Assembly (NCBI GenBank): GCA_021442155.1
Contig: CM038215.1
Coordinates: 273,213,014 to 273,277,013, forward strand
Length of the DNA: 64,000 bases
Direction of reading: 5' to 3'
DNA from: Cymbidium sinense
Lineage: Eukaryota > Streptophyta > Magnoliopsida > Asparagales > Orchidaceae
The notes beneath the pieces are model-generated. The model was not told the DNA's origin. It saw nothing but the letters and a program-made list of their open reading frames with translations, and did not search any database. The position numbers were made by a program, and so were the translations under genes. Below, in pieces: positions 11,547 through 24,131 of this stretch; position 1 is the stretch's first letter, and every line of letters starts with the position of its first letter.

Positions 11547-13040
11547 GTTTTATTTACATTAGGTTAAGTATTTAGGTTTTTAGGTTTAAGGGTTTAGGGT
11601 TTGGGGTTTAGGGTTTAGGGTTTAGGATTGTAGGTTTTAAGGTTTAAGGTTTAGGGTTTAGGGTTTAGGGTTCAAGGTTTAGGGTTTTTTAATGTTAAGG
11701 GTTTAGAGTTTAGGGTTGTATGTTTAGGGTTTTGGGTTTAAGGTTTAGTGTTAATTTTAGGGTTTAGGGTTTAGGGTTTTTTAGGGTTTACTATTTAGGA
11801 TTTAAGGTTGGTTTTAGAGTTTAGGGTTCAGGATTTAGGGCTTAGGGTTTAAGATTTAGGGTTTAGGGTTTAATTCGATTTTAAAATAAAGCAAAATATT
11901 TTATTTATTTAATTTATTTACTTTATTTTTTATTTATTTTAGTTTATTTTTTTGGTTTAGGTTTAGCTTTATGTTTATTTTTATAGTTTAGTTTTATTTT
12001 TATTTTAGGATTTAGGGTTTTTATGATTTAGGGTTTATGGTTTAGGGTTAGCTTAAGTTTTAGGGATAGATTAGGGTTCAGGGTTTAGGGTTTAGAGTTT
12101 ATGTCTTATGGTTAAGGTTTTTTTTAAATTGTTTTTAATTTTTAATTTTTTTAATTAGGTAAACTGGTAGGTTTAGGTTTATTTAGTTTATTTTTTATTT
12201 AGGTTTTGCTTTTTAATTTTTATTTATTTTAGTTTATTTATTTTAGGTTTATTTATTTTAGTTTAGGTTTTTTTATTTTAGTTTATTTTTCAGCTTTAGT
12301 TTTATTTTTTAGTGTAGTTTTCTCTTTATTAGATTTTTAGGTTTCAATTTTATTCTTTATTTTTAGGTTTAAGTTAGGTTTTTATTTTATTTTTTTTAGT
12401 TTTAAGTTGGTTTTTTATTTTAATTTTATTTTATTTTAGTTTAGGTTTAGATTTAGGTTTAGTTTATTTTAGGTTTAGGTTTAGGTTTTATTTATTTTAG
12501 TTTAGTTTAGTTTTATGTCAATTTTATTTTTATATTAAGTTTAGCCTTTTTTTTAGTTTAGGGTTATTTTTTATTTATTTTTTGGTTTTACTTTTTGGCT
12601 TATTTTTTAAGTTTAGGTTTTTATTTAGTTTTTATATTATTTTATTTTAGGTTTATTTTTTTTATTTTAGGTTTAGTTTAAATTTTATTAAGGTTTTCTT
12701 TAGTTTAGCTAGATTTTAACTTTTTAATTTTTGTTTAGTTTTTATTTTTTATTGTATTTTCTTCTTAGGTTTAGGTTTAGGTTTAGGTTTTAGTTTATGT
12801 TCATTTTATTTAGGGTTTTATTTATTTATTTTATTTTAAGTTTATTTAGTTATTTGGTTTAAGATTTTAGGTGAGTGGTTTAGTTTAGGTTAGAGAGATT
12901 TAGGATTTGTGGTTTAGGGGGCTGGGTAAGTTAGGTTGAGTTTAATGTTTAGGGTTTAGGGTTTAGGGTAGGTGCTAGGGTTCTTGGGAGGGTTATAGTT
13001 TAGTAGGTTTTTTTAGTTTAAGATTTAGGGTTTTGGTTTT
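11547..13040 (+). repeat. Telomere-like satellite
   Basis: Degenerate TTTAGGG from about 11575 to 11880, a broken T-rich patch, a second TTTAGGG patch, the module GTAAACTGGTAGG near 12158, then TTTATTTTAGG-type repeat. A G-rich stretch near 12860-13000 precedes the deleted GRP copy. No gene. Confidence 0.87.
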
Positions 13041-13126
13041 CTTTTACTTCAATAGAATAAATTCATATTGAACATTTCTACCCAGCTTTGATAGTGATGT
13101 TCTTGCCTTCAAGGTTTACCCATTCT
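13041..13126 (-). pseudogene. GRP retrocopy 2a, internally deleted
   Basis: Only both ends survive. The terminal 3' UTR (on +, AATAAATTCATATTGAACATT) is joined at about 13080 to the 5' end of the unit (GATAGTGATGTTCTTGCCTTC, then CCCATTCTTAGGG). About 400 bases of glycine-rich coding sequence and UTR are missing. Both outer junctions match those of the full copies. Confidence 0.8.
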
Positions 13127-13520
13127 TAGGGTTTAGGTTTAGGTTTAGGTTTATTTTTAAATTTAGCCACTTTAGGCTTAAGGAGGGAGGGTTTAGGGTT
13201 TAGTGTTTAGGGTTTAGGGTTTAGGGTTTAAGGTTTAGGGTTTAGGATTTTAGGGTTTATGATTTTAGGGTATAATGTTTAGGGTGGGGGTTTAGGTTTT
13301 AGGGTTTAGGGTTTTTTATGGTGTAAGGATTAGGGTTTAAGGTCTAGGGTTGTAGGTTTAGGGTTTAGGGTTTAGGCTTTGGGGTGTAGGTTTTAGGATT
13401 TAGGGTTTAGTGTTTAGGATTTAGGGTTTTTAGGGTTTAGGATTTAGTGTTTAGGGTTTAGAATTTAGGATTTAGGTTTTAGGGTCTAGGTTTAGGGTTG
13501 TGTTTTAGTTTAGGGCTTTC
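13127..13520 (+). repeat. TTTAGGG-rich satellite block
   Basis: Starts with the linker seen after other GRP copies (TTTATTTTTAAATTTAGCCAC), then near-consensus TTTAGGG with substitutions up to the T tract that opens the next GRP copy. Confidence 0.87.
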
Positions 13521-14000
13521 AATTTTTTTTAAATTGAACAAATTGATTCAACATTTATTCTTTTTCAATTTCATCAACCGTAACACACCAAATTTGACGC
13601 ACAACATAGATAAAAAATGAGCATGCATAGAGCAAATCAAAAATACTAGATAACTAGAACCTTCTCTACTATAAAGAGATAGTTTCATAAGTAACAGATT
13701 AGATCGGCCATTCTTCAGTTTCTGCAGTTCCCATCAGAACCACCCCGACCTCCCGAGTAGTGGGGTCTACCATCAAATCACCGATCTCTTCCTTCGCCAT
13801 CACCACGAGTGCAACCTCCGTCGCTCCTCCTGCCTCCATAGCCACCACTGCTCTGACCACCACCTCCATATCCACCACCACCTCCAGATCCCCCACCACC
13901 ATTGTGATAACTGCGGCCTCTGCCTTCGACTCCACCACCAGATCTAGACTGAGCCTGGTTGACGGTGATGTTCCTGCCTTCAAGGTTCTACCCATTCTTA
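13521..14000 (-). pseudogene. GRP retrocopy 2 (glycine-rich tail plus 3' UTR)
   Basis: The - strand reads NG, stop, NLEGRNITVNQAQSRS, then a glycine-rich tail. The stop is TAG where copy 8 has CAG (Gln). The tail shows GGG, GGY and SGG runs but changes frame. The 3' UTR ends in an A-rich stretch at 13521-13531. The 5' breakpoint is the shared CCTAAGAATGGG. LINE copy 3 begins only about nine bases beyond this junction. Confidence 0.87.
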
Positions 14001-14018
14001 GGGTTTAGTTTTTTTTTA

Positions 14019-16250
14019 GGAAAAGTTAGAATTTTTTTACCTTAAAAATAAAGGATACAATGTCATTAAAAGGGGTAAAGCTCAAATTTCTACTGCTCAC
14101 AGAGCTACAAGAAACCTAAAGAGCTAAACCACTATCTAAGTATAATGGAAAAAAAAAAAAAAAGAGCAAAAGCAATAGCATAAAAGAAAATCAGAAAGTA
14201 CACAAAAAGAATTAATAAAACTTAAGAAAATAATAAAAGGACTAGTCAACAATAGTTCTTGATCCCTTTGAAAAGGAAAGATAAGCAAGATCCACATCAA
14301 CAGTACTTGAGTTGGCTGAGTAAAGATCATTCCATCTGTGAAGTTCCAACATACAAAAAAAATCTGCAAAACATTACAAAGGAAATGGCCATAGCTCAAG
14401 GAAAATTGATAAAGTAAACAATTTAGAAAGAGCTAAGAAAGAGAAGGCTCGGGCTTAGTTAAGATCATCTCAAGGGGCAACAATACGTATGAGCATCCAA
14501 AATTCATGAGAAGGGTTACAATCATATGCATGCTACCAACTAGAGAGAAGATATAGGGAAAAATCAAGGCCATCATAGCCAGAATACCTGATATAAGCAA
14601 TCATGCAAGGCAAAATAGTCCAAAGTGATTTAGTTCCTACACCAAAATATATAGAAAAATAGCCAGCTAGCAGCCAGCCAGTAGCAAACCCACCAACCAA
14701 AACCCACAATAGACCAAACACATAAAGCCAGCATCTCAGAAGTTACATCAAAGTTAGTGGCCTAGAACAAACCCACAACTATCTCCAGAGCACTAGCAAT
14801 CCAAATCCAAGGGAAAAACCTCCACCCTAATAGAAAAATAGTAGAAGATAAACAGCATCAGAGAAAAGAAAGCCATAGAATAGAGAGACCAAGAGGCATC
14901 TAGAAGTTACCATCAAAGTCACCACCAAGGAAGCCAAAAGGAAAGCTAATCCACAATCACCAACCGAGAGGCAATTATCAGGAAACTAAGAGAGCCAACT
15001 AAACTAAAGGGAGTCAATACCAACATCAAACATAAATCCTAAAACACCAAACCACTACACAAACATCCAAGGCAAGACATCAACCATAAAAAACCCCTCA
15101 AGCAGCCAACCCCCAACAACAAGTCCTAAAATAGGACCAAAAAACCATAAGAGCTCATATCCTCCACCAAAAAAATAGCAAATAAAACCACCCAGATCAG
15201 TAGCCAATAGGATGAGTAGTAGGAGAAGTCAGAGCAACAGGAAAATTGACACCCAAAATCGGGAAGTAAAAATAAAGGAAAAATAGCTACACCCAAGATA
15301 GGATAACCAACCTAGGAGCAGACTAGAAACCCAACCAAAAGCACCTAAACCAACCATCAAACACAGACAACATGTTCACCCAACCTACCAACCTAGATAG
15401 CCAAAATAGCCAACCAGCCCAGTTAGCCAACAAAACCAACCAGTAAATAGAGCCAATACAAAGCCCAAAAAGAGGGAAAAGAATAACAATAGACAAAGCA
15501 ACAACCCACTTGGAGATCTCCAAAATAACAAAGAAATAAAAATTTTAGTCACCCAGCCAAACTAGAAAAGGCCAAGGAGGACCACCCAACTACAAGCAGG
15601 AAAACTGTAAGAAAAAGAACAAGGTTAGAGGCAAACAAAACCCCTTCCAAATCACAAAGAGTAGATAGTCACTATAAAGGAGAAAATGGGGAGACAACAA
15701 CCACATAACAGTTAACTCAAATTCACATGTTAGATAGAAACAACCAACAGAAACCTCCATGCCAAACTAGGAAAGGATAACCAAGTCAGAAGAGGCCAAC
15801 AGTAGCCAAGAATAAATAACCACCAAAATAGCTAGGCAAATGAAAGAAACAAATAGAATGAGAACCAACCATAGCATCTACAAATCCAATTAAAAAAAAG
15901 GCCATGACCGTAAAACTAAAGGCAAACCCAACATTCATTGGTAAAAAGGGTAGGCCAAAATTTGGCACAACCACAACCCAACAGGAGACATAAAGCACGG
16001 GCCAGAGAAAGAAAATTGCTAGGCTAAGTATATAGGGAAACCAATTAAAAATTGCACCACTAAGACCCAAAAAATGGCCAGGCAAGTATAAAATGGGTTA
16101 AAGAGGAAGGGGGTTTAAGTATAGAAATAAACTCACCAAAAATCATTTCCTAGTGAGGGAGAAGACAATAAAAATAGATTGAATAAAACCACCATAAAAA
16201 GATTAACAAAATAAGGTTAAAATGAGGCGCCTAGTGTTATCAGTTGATCG
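14019..16250 (-). other. A-rich 3' region of LINE copy 3, non-coding
   Basis: The + strand is very A-rich, with recurring ccaacca, agccaa and accaac words. Open frames on the - strand are rich in Phe, Leu and Trp because that strand is T-rich. I see no domain and no frame shared with the other copies beyond short blocks. Confidence 0.6.
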
Positions 16251-16263
16251 ACCACGAAGATGG

Positions 16264-17440
16264 TTAGGTATGGTTATCAAATAAAGTGAGCTCATTTAAT
16301 TCCCCTCCCAAATTAGCTAGGAAATCAACACAAGCATTACTTTCATGAAGAATGTGAAAACTTTTGTAGCAAACTTGAGAAAGAAGCTTTTTAGTGTGAT
16401 TAAGAAGATAAAATAAGTCAGCATTTCCCATTTTTTTATTAGTAAGCATATCACGTAAAAGAAGATCATCAACTTCAATCCAAATATTATAGAGGTCTTT
16501 ACTTAAATAAATATCAATTGGTTTATTAACAGCCATGAGTTCAACATAAATAATAAAATAAGCTTTGAGGGAGTAGGAAAAAGCATAAATGACAGTGCCT
16601 TTAGATTCCCTAAGAATTCCACCACAACCATATTTGTTTTGGGAAATAGAACCATCAATATTGAACTTAATAGAATTTTCTTTAGGCTTAATCGAATGTA
16701 TAATGCTAATACTCTTGTAGGAAGGATCATCATGCAAAGTGATACCCAGTTTTTTAGCCACAAATTTATAACCTCTAAAGTGAAAATTACTAATTAAATT
16801 TGCATTAAATAAAGCATGAATTTTTTCTTTAGTTCTAGCAAGAATCATTTTATGGTTCATAGGGATAACATGATATTTAGCATCATTTTTATCCATCCCA
16901 ATGAACCAAATAAGGGTAATAGTAATTAAAACTTTGATATGACCTTTCACAATTTTATGGTAACAAACTTTAAGAAGTTGATATAATGAAAGAGAGTCAT
17001 GAAAATAGTAAGTGTTAAATAAATCATCATACCATATCCAAAGTTTGGAAGCAATAGCACCATTGGAAAAAACATGATTAACATTTTCAATATGAAAGCA
17101 ATAATAACACTTATAAGGTAAGTAAAATCTTTTAAGCTAGAGCAAGGAATCAACCGGGATGAAGTTATTCAAAATCCTCCAAGCTAAAACTGATTAAGAA
17201 ATGGGAAAGATATTATTCCACAGTTTAATGAAAACATTAGAGGTGTTCTATTTATTTCTAATACAATTCCAAACCTCTTTAAGAACAAAATCACCATTGT
17301 AAGAGAGCTTAAAAAATATTTGACCTAGTTTATTAGAAAAGATAGTGATGTTGCAAAACTTGTCAAAAATAGAAATAGGAATGTAGTTCTCAAGTTTGTT
17401 TTCATTCTAATTGTTATTAAGATGGGTTATAGTTTTAGTG
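16264..17440 (-). pseudogene. LINE ORF2 C-terminus: zf-RVT-like region and RNase H
   Basis: An open stretch of 228 codons (16264-16950) holds an RNase H-like domain of the type found at the end of ORF2 in many plant L1-like elements. It would degrade RNA in the RNA-DNA hybrid during retrotransposition. All four candidate catalytic acids are visible: Asp in FNIDGSIS, Glu in YVELMAVN, Asp in IWIEVDDL, Asp in NACVDFLANL. Upstream, after frame changes, the zf-RVT-like segment CYYCFHIENVNHVF and ASKLWIWYDDLFNT can be read (about 16980-17110). The rest of ORF2 is missing, so this is a dead 5'-truncated copy despite an intact-looking RNase H frame. Confidence 0.85.
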
Positions 17441-17610
17441 TCATAGGTTTAGAGTTTAAGGTTTAGAGTTTAGGATTTAGGGATTAAAGTTTTTCTATTT
17501 TAAATTAAGTAAACTAGTAGGTGTAAGTTTATTTAGTATATTTAGTATATTTTTTATTTAGGGTTTAGGTTTAGGGTTTAGGTATTTAGGTTTTAGGGTT
17601 TAGGGTTTTT
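17441..17610 (+). repeat. TTTAGGG satellite with module
   Basis: A short TTTAGGG patch, the module AAGTAAACTAGTAGG at about 17508, then TTTAGGG-like repeat up to the next GRP copy. Confidence 0.85.
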
Positions 17611-18092
17611 GTTTTTTTTAAACAAAGAACAAATTTAGATTCAACATTTCTTCTTTTTGATTTCATCAACCAAGTAACACACCAAGTTTTCTAAGACACA
17701 ATCAACAACATAGAGCACGCATAGAGAAATTTAAAAACCCTAGATAACTAGAACTGCCTCTACTATAAAGACACTATTCCATACGTAGCAGATCAGATTG
17801 GCCATTCTTCATTTTCTATAGTTCCCATCTGAACCACCCTGGCCTCTCAAGTAGCGGGATCCACCATCGTATCCTTGATCTCTCCCTCCGCACCACCACG
17901 GCTGTAACCTCCATCTCTCCTCCCGCCTCCATAACCACCACTACTCTGACCACCAACTCCATATCCATGAGCACCTCCAGATCCCCCACCACCACTACGA
18001 TAACAACCACCTCCACCTTCACCACCATCATTAGATCTAGACTAAGCCTGGTTGACGGTGATGTCCCTACCGTTAAGGTTCTACCCATTCTA
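17611..18092 (-). pseudogene. GRP retrocopy 3
   Basis: Same unit as the other GRP copies, in the same orientation. It reads NG, stop, NL, then an NITVN-like segment, glycine-rich codons, 3' UTR and an A tract (T tract at about 17611-17620). The shared TAG in place of the Gln codon groups it with copies 2, 7 and 11. The glycine tail is out of frame after a few residues. Confidence 0.86.
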
Positions 18093-20434
18093 AGGGTTTA
18101 GGTCTATTGGGTTTTTGGTTTTAAGTTTATTTATTAATTTATTTAGCTACTTTCAATTTAGTTTTAGTGTTTGGGGTTGGGGGGTTTGGGGTTGGGGTTT
18201 AGGTTTATGCTTTAGGTTTAGTGGTTAGGTTTAGGGTTTAGGGATTAGGGTTTTTTTGGGATTTAGGGTTTAGGGTTGTAGGTTTAGGGTTTAATGTTTA
18301 GGGTTTAGGGTTTAAGATTTAGGGTTTAAGGTTTTTTTAAAAAAATTTAAGTAAACCGGTAGGTTTAAGTTTATTTAGTATGTTTAGTTTATTTTTTATT
18401 TATTTTAGTTTATTTTATTTTTTTATTTAGGTTTATTTTATTATTTTATTATTTTATTTAGTTTATTTTATTTATTTTAAGTTTATTAAATTTTAATTTA
18501 TAGTTTTTTTTTAGTTTTTTTTTTCGCTTTAGGTTTAGGTACAAGTTTATTTTTAAGTTGAATGTTATTTTTATTTTATTTTTTAGGTTTAGATTTTATT
18601 TTTTATTTTTAGGTTTAGGTTTAGGTTTTTTTTTAAATTTTTAGGTTTAGGTTTCAGTTTTATTTTAGGTTTATTATAGGCTTTATTTTTTTAGTTTAGG
18701 TTTATATTTATTTTAGTTTATTTTATTTTATTTAGTTTAGGTTTATGTTTATGTTTAATTTATTTTAGCTTTAGGTTTAGGTTTTAATTATTTTAGTTTA
18801 GGTTTAGGTTTATTTTATTTTATTTATTTTATTTTTATTTTTTGTTTAGAGTTTAGGTTTTATTTTTTATTTATTTTTAGGTTTATATTTTAGGTTTAGG
18901 TTTTATTTATTTTTTATTTAATTTTATTTCAGGTTTAATTTGTTTTTATTTTACGTTTAGTTTTTCTTTTATATAGTTTTTTATTCTTAGGTTTACATTA
19001 TTTTTAGTTTATTTTTGATCTTTCTTTACTTTATTTTAGTTTATTTTTACTTTTTTATTTTATTTTATTTTTAGGTTTTGGTTTAGGTTTTAGTTTAGGT
19101 CTTCATTTTATTTTATTTTATTATTTTATTTAGGTTTATGTGTTATTTATTTTATTATTGGTTTATCATGTTTAGGTTTAGTTTATAGGGTGGGTTAGGG
19201 AGGAGTGGTAGGGTTTAGGGTTTAGGAGGTTTAGGGTTAGGGTTATAGAGGATTTAGGGTAGGAGGTCCCATGATAGGTAGTTTAGGTGTAGTGAGAGTG
19301 GTGAGTTAGTTAGGAGTTTGGGAGTGGTTGGGAGGGTGAGGTCAGGTTTAGTTTCCCAGGGTTTAGGTTTAGAGGGTTTTAGTTTCCTGGGTGTATTTGG
19401 GGAGGGCCTGTGGCTCAGTGGTTTTATTATTAGGATTTTGGCCCAGGGATGGTCCAGTTTAGTTTAGGGTCATAGGGCCCAGTTAAAGGGAGGATTTATG
19501 GATGGTCTTTGGTCAAAGTTAGAGAGTGGTAGGAGTGGGAGTTAGTGGGTTTAGAGTTAGTTTAGTGGTATGGTAACATTATGGTTTTAGGTTTAGGGTC
19601 AGCTTTGAGAGGTTTAGTTTAGGGTTTAGGGTTAATTAGGTTTAGTACAGGAGGGTTAGTTAGATTTAAAAAAAAAAGAAACCCATGTAGTTTATTTAGT
19701 TTATTTAGTATATCATTTATTTATTTTAGTTTATTTTTTAGGTTTAGGTCTAGGTTTAGGTTTATGTTTATTTTTTTAGTTTAGCTTTTTTTTAGGTTAT
19801 ATTTTTTATTTTTAGGTTTAGGTTTAGGTTTTTATTTTGTTATTTTTAAGTTTAGGTTTTAGGTTTTGTATTTAAGGTTTATTTTATTTTTTTAGTTTAT
19901 ATTTAGGTTTAATTTTTGTTTATTTTATTTTATTTATTTTAGGTTTAGGTTTAGTTTTAGTTTATTTTTAGTTTAGGTTTAGGTTTTATTTATTTTAGTT
20001 TAGTTTATTTTAGTTTAGGTTTAGGTTTATTTTATTTTTATTTTAAGCAGGTTTTCTTTCTTTTTATTTTATGTTTTATTTTTTATTTAATTTTAGGTTT
20101 TATTATTAGGTTTATTATTTTGGTTTAATTTTTTATTTAGTTTTTATTTTATTTTATTTTAAGTTTATTTTATTTTTATTTTAGGTTTAGTTTTTATTTT
20201 ATTTAAGTTTCTCATTTTTTTGGTTTCGTTTAGGTTTTTATTTATTTTATTTTCAATTTAGTTTTTTATTCTTTTTATTTTATTTTCTTTTTAAGTTTAT
20301 GTTTAGTTTTGGGTTTAAGTTTTGGTTTTAGTTTATGTTATTATTTTATTTTATTTTTACTTTATTTTAGTTTAGATTTATTTATTTATTTTATTTTTAG
20401 GTTTTATTTAGTTTAGGTTTAGGTTTTTAGCTTA
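18093..20434 (+). repeat. Telomere-like satellite with two module repeats and a G-rich island
   Basis: The linker and a TTTAGGG block run to about 18340, the module AAGTAAACCGGTAGG lies at 18352, and TTTATTTTAGG-type repeat runs to about 19160. A G-rich island (about 19170-19660) has words such as GGGCCCAG and GTGGGT. A degraded module (AAACCCATGTAG, 19680) restarts the TTTATTTTAGG-type repeat. It ends in TTTTTAGCTT just before LINE copy 4. No gene. Confidence 0.87.
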
Positions 20435-20466
20435 ATTTTTTTTTTGGGGAACCCCATGTAGGGGAA

Positions 20467-20473
20467 TTTTATT
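20467..20473 (-). promoter_or_regulatory. Polyadenylation signal AATAAAA of LINE copy 4
   Basis: The - strand shows GGCAATAAAATTCCCC followed by about 15 bases and the terminal A tract. The same block ends copy 2; copy 5 has GTGATAAAATTTCCC at this position (near 61471). Confidence 0.6.
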
Positions 20474-23400
20474 GCCACAAAAATAGGGTTACAAGATCCT
20501 TAAAGGGGATAAACTCTAGAACTATTGCTCAAAGAGCTATAATCAGCCTAGGGAGTAAATCCCCTATCTAAGTACAGCCAAAAGCAAAAGATAACAATAA
20601 AGCAATCAAAAGATACAAATTGATTACCATAATAAGCCAATGAAAGATTAGGGCCAATGCTCTGCAGGATGGGAGAATGCATGACACTCTGGAGCAAACC
20701 TACAAGAGGACAAGAGAGAAGCACCTACAAGAATGTAAACAGAAAGAAGTTAGAGCAGTTAAGGTAATACAGACAAAATGATAACTGAAAACTACAAAAT
20801 CTGAGAATGATAGTAAAGAGTTGTGATAGAGAAGGCTCGTCACAACAAGTTCAGAGGAAAATATGAGCATCCGAGAAGGGTTACATCATAAGAGCTACTA
20901 CCAAACCAAAAGGGAGTGAAATCATCACAGCCATCATAGCCAACAAACCTGTATTGCATCCATTTGATAAAAGTCTTAATATCCTTAGTACCTACAAATA
21001 TATTCAAATACAGAGAAGATAGAGAATTAGCAAAAGCCAAAATGAGAAGGGGGCTCCCATCCTAGAAATAAGACCCGATATAAGACACCATGTCAATGAA
21101 TTCCCAGCACCAATACAAGAAGTTCATCATATTCAACATTAGGCAGAAAGCACACATAAGTCTACCCATTCAGATAGAGCATGATAGGATTTGAATATGA
21201 ATTAGTTAAGATTATCTTAACAGTGATCTGCATTAGTCTAACAAAGCTAGGCAAAAGATAAGAGAGCCAAGAATTAAAATGGTTTTCAGGCCGGCAGCAA
21301 AACTATAAGCTGCAAACAACAAATAGTCAACACCACTTTGCCAGCCAGTTGAATTAAGTAAGCTACAAGAAACCGAAGTCAAGAAACCCACCAATTGACC
21401 ACACATAAGTCGATGGAAAGAAAGTAGCAGATAATAAGAATTAGGTAGAGAGCAGCTCCCCACCACAAAACATTCCAGTAATAGATAATCAGAGCCAAAA
21501 GTTTAGTAACAGTAACAGTAACAGGTTGCTTAGTAGTAGAAATAGTAATCCAGTTCTGCCAAAAGCAATGATAGTAATAACCATCTCGGTGAGCAATAAC
21601 CCAACTAACAATAAAAGATAAAATAGAGATTAAGAGAAGGTAAAGCAGAAGAGTACTCATGATCTGCATGTTCTCATCATAGCCAAGAGAGGGGAAATAA
21701 CAACAGGAAAGATCAGTAATAGCCCAGGTATTAGCAGCAATATAAGACAAAAAGAAAAGAAAGAGCACTTGCTGAACTAGGTACTCTAAAGACCAAAAAC
21801 CAACAATGGAGGTAATGATACAATTCCATTCCTTCAAAGAGATATTAAAGTAGACATGGGATTTCACAAACAGCAAAATAACAGCAATAAGGAAGGTTGC
21901 AACCATTTGATGCTCAATAGCTGTCCTACCTTGGATAAAAGTAATTAAGCTACAAGGAGCAAGAAAGTCAGGAAAAACCAAATTCATCTGTCTACAGTTA
22001 TAGAAAATAGTAGGAATGAGCAGAAAGTAGCAGATAGGGAGGGATAGGTAATCAACAGCTCCCCACCACAAGCCAATCTAGTAAGAGACATTCACAAACA
22101 GCAAGAAAGGTGATTGCTTAGTCACATTAATCCAATCGCCAAGGATAATGATAGTAATAACGAGGTTGGCCAATAACCCAAGTATGCATATAAGATAATC
22201 CATTGATTAATTTCAAGCGTAAAAGAATGATCTTCAAGATTTGCATGTTCCGTCATAGCATGTGGGGAAAACAACTAGGAAGACCAACCACATCCCAGAT
22301 GTTAGCAGCAAAGACAGAAAGAAAAACAAAGAAGACTTGCTAGGCAAGGTACTCAAAATTCTAAAAACCAATAATGGAGACATTGTTACAATTTTTACAC
22401 CCATTATGAAAAGCAAACTTTAAGAAAAAAGGTATAAAATAGAGAATGAATGAGTTCAAGTAATTCCCACCAGAGTAAACAGTGGTACCCACAACCTCAG
22501 CAAAGGTAGAATGAAAAACCATTAAGTAACTCCAAACCTGCTGAACATGGGAAACACATCCAGAAACAGTAAGATTGACAGTAGCCTCAAGGGTCCATAT
22601 CAGCCAACAACTAACAAAGGAGGTATTAATAAGTTGACCATAGGAAAAGCCATTAAGAGTAGACAGTGCATAAAATGGATCCCATAATAAAAAAGAAGAA
22701 TTCTGACTCTGGAAAATATAACCAGGATGTAAACAGCAGCAGCATGTGTGATCAATAACAAGCCAGCTAATAATAACACAAACAGTTGGAAAATTGAGAA
22801 TCAAAAAACAACCATAAATCAGAAAGGACGCAATTTGGAAATTGAACCCAAAAAACCAATGACTAGCATTGAAAGGAATAACAAGGCCTTTTCGGATCAG
22901 AAAATACAGTTTAGCAGTAGGGCCTAGAATGAGAGGGTAAACACAGTAAAAACCAAAAAGAGAGGCCAACATGAAAACCCATTCCTACGGGGAGCAAGAG
23001 AAGTTAGCTAGCAAAAAACAAATTATCTTCGAAGTAAAAAGAGATTAACCAAAGCCCCAATCTCTAAACATCCGCACAAAAAAAAAGGATCTGAATAAAA
23101 CGAAAACAAACTCAAAGAAACTCCATCTAGGTCAAAAAATAAACAGTGTAGTAAGAAACAATAGAATGCCAGAGATTCCACCCAAGCAAAGTAAAAGAAG
23201 CATAAAAAGATAACCAAGAAATAATATCAAAGTTAGATAATAATAAGTCGCGAAGGGTAAGGAGGTCAAGAGAAATAAGAAAACCTGCAAAAAAAAACCA
23301 TGGCAGGTGGAAGAAAAGAAGAAAGCCCCCCATAATAAGATCCCACCAAAGGGACCCTGCTGAATTAGAAAGTGGATTCCGAAGAGAGCATGCTGAATGG

Positions 23401-24131
23401 GATCCAGATTCCAAAGAGACAACAAACACGAAGATAAAAAAAGGCCAAAAAACCTCTTCATGCAGAAAAATAAAATAAAAGATAACTCCCAAAAATAAAA
23501 GGAAAATGGCAGCTCCAAGCTAGAGTCAAAGAGAATATCAACAGCAGCCCAAGACAGCATGTCAAAAGCCAGCCAGCAGTCATTTTCAGTTAAAATCCAA
23601 CAACCTAACAGTAAATCATAAAAATAAATATTGCAACCAGCATAGTGAACACTAATACAATGCATAGAAACAACATAGATAACTAAGATGCTCCAAGAAG
23701 TAATATCTTTGAGAAACAACAGGATGCATAAATTAATGGCAGTAGCTAAACCCATCAAAATAAATATCTCCATCCAGCAAAGATTAAGCCCCCTATTATT
23801 AGGAATGAAAGGAGCATTGATATTAAAATCCCAAATAGGATTGGGGTTATAAAACCAATAGCAGCTGACACATAGCTCAACAAAATTCCAACACAGAGTA
23901 TTAGTATGCACATAGCTCAACAACAGCCCTTTATCAGTGTAAATGCCATAAGCAAAGAGCCTCCAAATGAAGGAGAAGCTATTAAAACACCAAATCATGA
24001 CATAGAGATCAAGATAGCAAGTAATATCCGTGTGAAGCATCCACAAAAGACGTAAAAAGGAACAGAAAGACAAAAAGATAAAGAGACATACAGATAAAAG
24101 ATGAATGGACAGTATACATCAAAAGGTTAGA
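20474..24131 (-). other. Long 3' region of LINE copy 4, apparently non-coding
   Basis: This lies between the ORF2 stop and the A tract, about 3.7 kb. It is T-rich in the sense direction, so it contains long chance frames (one of 313 codons at 23132-24073, rich in Phe, Leu, Cys and Trp). These frames have no recognisable domain, and copy 2, which has a homologous region, does not keep the same frame. The block near 20900-20960 (RFVGYDGCDDFTPFWFGSS) is shared with copy 2 almost unchanged. Internal short repeats such as atagtaataacca recur. Confidence 0.65.

Larger units (their letters stand above)
14009..17440 (-). mobile_element. L1-like LINE copy 3, 5'-truncated (RNase H plus 3' region)
   Basis: The - strand starts near 17440 in the zinc-finger-like domain downstream of RT, runs through RNase H (16264-16950), then about 2.2 kb of 3' region, and ends in a nine-base A tract at 14009-14018 joined to satellite. 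The 3' region holds the block RYSGYDGLDFS, which matches RFVGYDGCDDF in copies 2 and 4 and RYAGNDGLDVS in copy 5, showing that these 3' regions are homologous. Confidence 0.85.

Noticed and set aside
21379..22071. 230-codon membrane-protein-like frame
   Set aside because: The hydrophobic composition follows from T-rich sequence in the LINE 3' region, and adjacent frames look similar.
23132..24073. 313-codon frame in the 3' region of LINE copy 4
   Set aside because: It is composed mostly of Phe, Leu, Cys, Trp and Ser because the strand is T-rich, has no domain, and the homologous region of copy 2 does not keep the frame.
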